Shown in pieces: positions 46,491-50,580 of a stretch of 50,580 nt of DNA. Origin of the DNA: Thermodesulfobacteriota bacterium (GTDB taxonomy: Bacteria; Desulfobacterota; Desulfobacteria; Desulfobacterales; JAUWMJ01). Both the position numbers and the translations under genes were made by a program. The notes below the pieces were generated by a model, which had not been told where the DNA came from, made no database searches, and was given only the letters and a program-made list of their open reading frames with translations. Numbering within the stretch: position 1 is the stretch's first letter; every line of letters starts with the position of its first letter. Location: the NCBI GenBank assembly GCA_034189135.1, contig JAXHVO010000068.1, positions 1-50,580 of the forward strand. The letters are read 5' to 3'.

Positions 46491-46541
46491 CTTAATATGG
46501 TGCAACAGGCCAGAGGCATCTAATCTTGCTAACCTTGGCAT
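46491..46541 (-). pseudogene. N-terminal remnant of a REP-associated (Y1/IS200-like) transposase
   Basis: Only 17 codons, MPRLARLDASGLLHHIK, remain. This is the near-invariant N-terminus of RAYT/TnpREP proteins (MPRxxRxxxPGxxxHxxxR). The frame then runs directly into the endonuclease-V-like gene without any transposase sequence, so a deletion has fused the two. A palindromic element of the kind often tied to such transposases lies 76 bases upstream (46617-46760). Confidence 0.55.
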
Positions 46542-46616
46542 CACCTATAATTTTCTTTTTTATATTAATCTTCAAGCACTTTCTGCGCGAATGTCCCCTA
46601 TTTTGAACTTTTAAAC

Positions 46617-46760
46617 TAGAACCTATCTCAAAAATAAGGTTCGGGTTCAGGGCAAGGCGTGGATCGGTGAAAAAGCGGAGCATACACGCAGTATGTGAGC
46701 ATTTTGAACCGTTCCACAACGCCGCCATGGACACTAAGATTGTTTTTGAGATCGGTTCTA
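46617..46760. repeat. 144-bp palindromic element near the transposase remnant
   Basis: Ends TAGAACCTATCTCAAAAA and TTTTTGAGATCGGTTCTA are inverted repeats with one mismatch. The centre has GCGGAGCATACACGCAGTAT with hairpin CATAC-ACGCA-GTATG, and AAGGCGTGG (46657-46665) pairs with CCACAACGCC further on. It is of the same architecture as 29561-29702. GAATGTCCC motifs flank it on both sides (46590 and 46763). Confidence 0.7.
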
Positions 46761-46805
46761 ATGAATGTCCCTGACCCTAATAGCCTTGAACATTAAATGT
46801 TTCAA

Positions 46806-47165
46806 CTACTTGAGTTTTTCGACATTAAGCAACTGAATCTCTCCCTCTGGGCTGAGGGCAATATTAATATTATTTTCTGTTTTAATTTTGACCGCCAGTG
46901 CATATTTTTCAATCGTTATGACATCTCCATCCTTCAGATACGAAGTAGCAATCCTTCCTTTATTGAGAAATGTCCCGTTGGTGCTTTTCAGATCTTCAAT
47001 TAAGTAGTTACCCTGATTCTGAATAATCTGTGCATGTTGTCTGGAGACAGCAGGACTATCAATATGAATATCATTGCTTTCAAGCCTGCCGATAGTGATT
47101 TTATCTTTATCGGTTTCAAATGCTTTCAGCACTTTTTGGTTTAACTTCAGCAGTATTTTGATCAT
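46806..47165 (-). CDS. FHA domain protein
   Basis: 119-aa stand-alone forkhead-associated domain: ITIGRLESNDIHIDSPAVSR (GR...S core) then HAQIIQNQGNYLIEDLKSTN and GTFLN. All phosphothreonine-contact residues (Gly-Arg, Ser-Arg-x-His, Asn-Gly) are present. It would bind a phosphorylated partner in the cytoplasm; no kinase gene is in the window. Start ATG at 47165 behind AGAGGT on the minus strand. Confidence 0.85.
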   Translation of the reverse strand: MIKILLKLNQKVLKAFETDKDKITIGRLESNDIHIDSPAVSRQHAQIIQNQGNYLIEDLKSTNGTFLNKGRIATSYLKDGDVITIEKYALAVKIKTENNINIALSPEGEIQLLNVEKLK

Positions 47166-47245
47166 CGATGACCTCTATGGCTATGCGCTTTGAAAAATGG
47201 TAATTCTTGCTGCTGAGCGCCTCGAACCCTAAATTAGTCGACTTG

Positions 47246-47274
47246 TCAATATATCAGGGAAAGTCCCGAAACCC
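47246..47274. repeat. 29-base tail repeat, copy A
   Basis: TCAATATATCAGGGAAAGTC followed by CCGAAACCC matches 50236-50264 at 25 of 29 positions. It lies 43 bases beyond the 3' end of the nitroreductase gene; copy B covers the end of the truncated dehydrogenase frame. Confidence 0.65.
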
Positions 47275-47317
47275 GCCAGATATCTATGCCATGAAAGTCC
47301 TTTACACCGGCGCATGG

Positions 47318-48055
47318 TCATTTCATGGTAAAGCCACGGGATTTCAGAAATCCACGCATGTGGGGACGGGATTCTTTACCCACCAGAGCCTTCATCTCCT
47401 GGGTCCAGCAGCTATCTTTGGTGCCACCCGTACGGGTTCTGTAATAATTCCGTAGTTGTTCATCATACGCCATGATACCCTCCGTGTCATCTGAGTTTTG
47501 ATAACGATCTTCCTTCAGTACCACGGGGAGGGGCAAGCGGGGTTTGACTTCAGGGTCCTGGGCCGGATATCCGAGACAAAACCCGAAAACAGGATATACC
47601 TGATCCGGCAGATTCAGAAGCGCAACGACCCTCTCCGGATCATTGCGGATACCGCCGATGTAGCAGATGCCCAAACCTGTTGATTCGGCGGCGACGGCAC
47701 AGTTCTGGGCAAACAGGGCCACATCAATGGTGGCAATGATGAAGTGTTCGGTCATCCCAGTTATAAAGTCACCGCTCTGCATCTCACAGGCCCGTCGGGA
47801 TCGGTTGAGATCGGCACAGAACACCAGAAAAGCCCCGGCGGTGGTCACATATTCCTGATCCCCGGACAACCGGGCAATTTCACGCCGCGTTTCCGCTTTC
47901 CGCACACGGATCACCGTGGTGGCCTGGAGGTTGCTGGAGGTAGCTGCAGATTGGCCACACCGAATAATTTCATCAATCATACCATCATCCACCGGTTGAT
48001 CGGTGAATTTTCGGATGGAGCGGTGGGACCGGAGTAATTGCATCACTGGATTCAT
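47318..48055 (-). CDS. NfsA-type nitroreductase
   Basis: 245-aa FMN-dependent oxygen-insensitive NAD(P)H nitroreductase/flavin reductase family. N-terminal RSHRSIRKFTDQPVDDGMID with the FMN-binding HRSxRxF motif, TSSNLQATTVIRVR, and ESTGLGICYIGGIRNDPERV are typical of NfsA; PVFGFCLGYP follows. The start ATG at 48055 directly follows the stop codon of a short leader frame (TAAATG). Its Shine-Dalgarno (AGAGGA) lies inside that frame, so translation is probably coupled. Confidence 0.85.
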   Translation of the reverse strand: MNPVMQLLRSHRSIRKFTDQPVDDGMIDEIIRCGQSAATSSNLQATTVIRVRKAETRREIARLSGDQEYVTTAGAFLVFCADLNRSRRACEMQSGDFITGMTEHFIIATIDVALFAQNCAVAAESTGLGICYIGGIRNDPERVVALLNLPDQVYPVFGFCLGYPAQDPEVKPRLPLPVVLKEDRYQNSDDTEGIMAYDEQLRNYYRTRTGGTKDSCWTQEMKALVGKESRPHMRGFLKSRGFTMK

Positions 48056-48097
48056 TTAGTCCTCTTTCAGGTAACTGATTAAACGCAATGATTGCAT
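48056..48097 (-). CDS. 13-codon leader, remnant of a secreted-protein start
   Basis: ATG behind AGGAGAG on the minus strand encodes MQSLRLISYLKED and ends in TAA abutting the nitroreductase ATG. The first eight residues match the start of the protein at 50446 ([10 protein letters not shown]), so this is the beginning of a duplicated PQQ-dehydrogenase-like gene whose body has been replaced. Confidence 0.55.
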   Translation of the reverse strand: MQSLRLISYLKED

Positions 48098-48214
48098 ATT
48101 TCTCTCCTCTTTAAGATGGGCCTTGACGCTGGGAGGAAATCGAAGTCTTCGCTATCTGGGTCACTCACAGACACGATAGCCTCCTTTATCCTTTCCAACA
48201 ATCGTAAGCACTGT
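48068..48214. repeat. 147-bp leader repeat, copy A
   Basis: Very similar to 50417-50562 across about 146 bases, with short indels around 48130 and 48165. The repeat covers the 5' leader, Shine-Dalgarno and first codons of the gene to its left. Shared blocks include CTGGGAGGAAATCGAAGTCT (48129-48148) and the following TCGCTATCTGGGT. Confidence 0.8.
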
Positions 48215-48654
48215 CACTATTTTTCAACAGGAACGATCGTCTTTCTCTGACGCATGGATATTAAATCCTTCTTTTAGAGTTTGATGTTCCCCTCAAAAAG
48301 TGGACTATTATTTGTATTAGCTTGTCTGTTGCTCAAATTCAACCCTTCAATCAAAATCATAATTCCTCCAAGCGGAATCAAATAATACTAAAAAATTATT
48401 ATGTTATTTATCAGCTTATTATATCAAAGTATTGTCTAAAGTATTTCACAATTTTGGCGATAAATTAAATAATGGAGTTGTGTTATTGGTAAAATATCCC
48501 AAGCTAGTGAGTATAACAATCCTAAACAAACCAGTATATTGGGGATGTTAATTCAAGAACTAAGAAGCGGGGAACTGATGGATAATTATAATATCTGGAA
48601 AGAAGATGCATATTCAATGCACCATCGCACATAAGTTTAAATTCGGAGGTAGAA
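48215..48654. other. AT-rich intergenic region
   Basis: No gene recognised. The sequence is AT-rich around 48370-48480. It must contain the promoter of the secreted-protein gene at 48655, but no clear -35/-10 pair stands out. Confidence 0.4.
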
Positions 48655-50172
48655 ATGAAAAAATTATATGAATTTATGTTTTGTTTTTTATTTGCTTTGA
48701 TTTTTATTGTCCCTGCAAAAGCTGCTCAACCAGTTGATACTCCCAAACTCGTTAAAGAACTTGGATTCCAATCAACAATGGAATTGAGAATGTCCATACC
48801 GAACGTCCCGCAGTCTGATTTTGAAAAAGAAACCATATTGAAAAATTCTGTCTATAAAAAGTATACGGACCTATATGAAAAGATTAAACACGTCACGATT
48901 AATAATTATCAACCCAAAACCTGGGAAGGTAAAGATGCAGCGAAAACCTTAGTTGAGTTTAGAAAAGCCATAGAAAAGTATTTGGCGAAATACAAGGAGC
49001 TAAAAAAAGATCATAAGCCCAAGAAAGATCTTCAAGAAATTTTAGATAGATATCAACTTGGAACCAATGCTTTAAACATCAGAAGTTTTGTTGATTCTAT
49101 TGTAAATCCTTCTCGCTCCATGCTTAAAGATTCTATTCTTACAAGAAAAATCGTTAATCTCCACAATGAATTAGTTCGGATTGACCCCAATGAGTTCGAT
49201 CTTTCAAATCCGATGATAAAAGACAGCGTAATTATTCTATATAACCAATTTTTAGATATAGCTAAGAATTTTGTTAAGACTAGAAAGGACCTAATTGCTC
49301 AAGAAAAAAAACAGGCAGAAGAAAAAGCTGCAAAGATCGCAGCAGAAAAAGAGCGGATAGCTAAACGGAATGCCAAACTCAAAGAAGAAACTGCCAGAAA
49401 AAAACATGAAAGTTTATCTGCATCTGTGGAAAAGAAAAATGTTACAAAAACATCAGATGCACCCTCCAAGATATTAAAAGAGGAAAGAGCTGAACCAGTT
49501 AAGATTAAACAGTCTACGGTAAATAAGATCACCAACAAGTATTCTCGTGTGAAAGGCGGTTGGAAATTCTTAAAATGGGGAATGATTCCAGATGAAGTTG
49601 AAATTTTACTGAAGCATAATTATTTTATCCCGCTTCAAGGCAAACTAAAAACGTACAGACAACCATCACATGTCTGGTTTGACAACGGTCTTAAATACGA
49701 TTTTCAGAACAACACTCATGTTATTGGCGCTCCAAATTCAATTAACATGTATCGATATTTCAAAATTAATGAAGGATTTACGGGCAATACTTTAGAATGG
49801 AACAATGCCAAACTACCATATGAGAGATCTTTAACTATCTTTTTTTATCAAGAAAAGCTTTTTGGTGTTAAAATTCAGTATTACAACTCATATGATGATG
49901 CCTTAATTATTGTTACGGGATACAAAGAGAAATTTGGAGGGAAAATATTAAAATACAACAAAGATACTCGCGATAATGTGATTTATTTTCTGGACAAGAA
50001 AAATCTAAGTATAATTGGTACGAAATCAGTGACCTCTGGCGATAGGAATTCTACTATCATTGTTATGGTAAATCCCGGCATTCCACCTAAAATGATAAAA
50101 GACGAAATTAATCGACAAAAAATTCAAACTGATAAGCAACATAATAAAATAAAAAGCAATTTGTTTGAATAA
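48655..50172 (+). CDS. secreted protein with coiled coil, function unknown
   Basis: 505 aa. The signal peptide ends near VPAKA (about residue 23). Residues 30-200 are helical; about 210-255 is a highly charged Lys/Glu/Ala coiled coil (QAEEKAAKIAAEKERIAKRN). The C-terminal 200 residues form a globular domain with YSRVKGGWKFLKWGMIPDEV, then FYQEKLFGVKIQYYNSYDDA and VTGYKEKFGG. The KWGM...EV and later FGVxIxY...Y..KFGG arrangement resembles small periplasmic modules that recur in delta-proteobacterial proteins; I cannot name the family. Strong Shine-Dalgarno (GGAGG). No operon partner. Confidence 0.65.
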   Translation: MKKLYEFMFCFLFALIFIVPAKAAQPVDTPKLVKELGFQSTMELRMSIPNVPQSDFEKETILKNSVYKKYTDLYEKIKHVTINNYQPKTWEGKDAAKTLVEFRKAIEKYLAKYKELKKDHKPKKDLQEILDRYQLGTNALNIRSFVDSIVNPSRSMLKDSILTRKIVNLHNELVRIDPNEFDLSNPMIKDSVIILYNQFLDIAKNFVKTRKDLIAQEKKQAEEKAAKIAAEKERIAKRNAKLKEETARKKHESLSASVEKKNVTKTSDAPSKILKEERAEPVKIKQSTVNKITNKYSRVKGGWKFLKWGMIPDEVEILLKHNYFIPLQGKLKTYRQPSHVWFDNGLKYDFQNNTHVIGAPNSINMYRYFKINEGFTGNTLEWNNAKLPYERSLTIFFYQEKLFGVKIQYYNSYDDALIIVTGYKEKFGGKILKYNKDTRDNVIYFLDKKNLSIIGTKSVTSGDRNSTIIVMVNPGIPPKMIKDEINRQKIQTDKQHNKIKSNLFE

Positions 50173-50218
50173 TTAATATTTACAATCATCATAACGAACT
50201 TATAAACTTTCCTGAAAT

Positions 50219-50446
50219 CTAAATCGTTAGAATTATCAATATATCAAGGAGGCTCCCGAAACCCAGGAAGTCTCCATCCGGTAGAAAGGTCATGGCCCAG
50301 GGTTCATTGAATACTCCAAAGCTCTCGGCCAACAGCCTTGAACCTGCATTACCGTAAATTATCTTATCAGCGGACTCGGCGTAGGTGTTGCAGAAAAACA
50401 GGAGCAATACCAGGGCCAGGCAACTTATTAAACGCAATGATCGCAT
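50219..50446 (-). pseudogene. truncated PQQ-type sugar dehydrogenase (Asd/YliI-like)
   Basis: 75 codons. Signal peptide [20 protein letters not shown], then [19 protein letters not shown], the unmistakable start of the soluble aldose dehydrogenase beta-propeller ([17 protein letters not shown]). After GD the sequence changes abruptly to [11 protein letters not shown], encoded by the tail repeat (50236-50264), and stops. More than 300 family residues are missing, so the gene is a deleted remnant with an intact 5' end. Confidence 0.75.
50236..50264. repeat. 29-base tail repeat, copy B
   Basis: TCAATATATCAAGGAGGCTC followed by CCGAAACCC, 25 of 29 positions identical to 47246-47274. It marks the junction where the dehydrogenase body has been lost. 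Confidence 0.65.
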
Positions 50447-50562
50447 ATTTTTCTCCACTTTCAGATGGGCCCTGAACGCTGGGAGGAAATCGAAGTCTTC
50501 GCTATCTGGGTACGCACCGGTACGATAGTCTCCTTTATCCTTTCCAACAATCGTAAGCACTG
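50417..50562. repeat. 146-bp leader repeat, copy B
   Basis: Copy of 48068-48214. It contains the ribosome binding site and first codons of the truncated dehydrogenase gene. Read on the plus strand, [12 protein letters not shown] (about 50478-50513) is reminiscent of a LysR-type regulator N-terminus, so a divergent regulator may once have started here; this is weak. Confidence 0.7.
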
Positions 50563-50580
50563 AGAAGCACATCATCGACT

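Noticed and set aside
50478-50513. LysR-type regulator start on the plus strand ([12 protein letters not shown])
   Set aside because: Only a dozen suggestive residues, then a stop; not enough to call a gene.
1-50580. CRISPR arrays, tRNA and rRNA genes
   Set aside because: No regularly spaced direct repeats, cloverleaf-like tRNA sequences or rRNA core sequences were recognised by eye.

Overview
The window reads as chromosomal DNA of a sulfate-reducing member of the Desulfobacterota, most likely a Desulfobacterales-type organism. The strongest evidence is a complete dsrMKJOP operon (36054-41109) encoding the membrane complex that feeds electrons to dissimilatory sulfite reduction. A lactate-oxidation pair of the LutABC/LldEFG type with a LutB-LutA fusion (6579-9295), a haem/FeS-rich energy metabolism and many lipoproteins fit this. 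No rRNA, tRNA or CRISPR array was recognised.

Layout. 1-2502: azlCD amino-acid exporter and a frameshifted MaoC-like hydratase. 2930-6300: a zinc-ribbon/class III cyclase/ATPase/TPR regulator split by an apparent single-base deletion. 6579-9295: lactate oxidation genes (minus). 9861-11561: divergent acyl-CoA dehydrogenase homologue. 12066-16492: a USP-USP-histone-deacetylase fusion, a small Cys-rich protein and a polytopic membrane protein in one tight operon. 16880-21875: a five-gene envelope operon (LpoB-like, COG3014-like, two LPP20-like proteins, an HtrA-like protease). 22803-26901: NAD kinase, LsrF and an aldolase/short-chain dehydrogenase fusion. 26991-27869: a secreted protein. 28080-31795: sahH, metK and panC (minus), the last with no ordinary start codon. 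32040-33758: methyltransferase and divergent MarR regulator. 34114-41109: a lipoprotein, a NifU-like scaffold, an RsbRD-domain protein and dsrMKJOP. 41282-45354: an EamA transporter, decayed gene remnants and a DUF342/FapA-type protein. 45507-50580: small minus-strand genes (cupin, endonuclease-V-like, FHA, nitroreductase), a secreted coiled-coil protein, and a truncated PQQ-type sugar dehydrogenase.

How they work together. Lactate oxidation supplies electrons, DsrMKJOP carries electrons toward sulfite reduction, and SahH/MetK run the methyl cycle. The USP-HDAC fusion suggests coupling of stress or nucleotide sensing to protein deacetylation. The 16880-21875 operon looks like a module controlling peptidoglycan synthesis and outer-membrane lipoproteins.

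The most unusual non-coding content is a dense set of large intergenic palindromes. Two related elements of about 243 bp (9393-9633 and 22411-22655) keep a nearly identical core while their 43-45-bp arms differ between copies yet stay self-complementary. A separate 350-bp nested palindrome lies at 21978-22327. Two further families and several decayed gene remnants (a Y1/RAYT transposase N-terminus, pRiA4b ORF-3, PAS, and a duplicated leader bracketing two unrelated genes) show that the intergenic space has been repeatedly rearranged. All identifications are by eye from protein motifs; no database search was possible.
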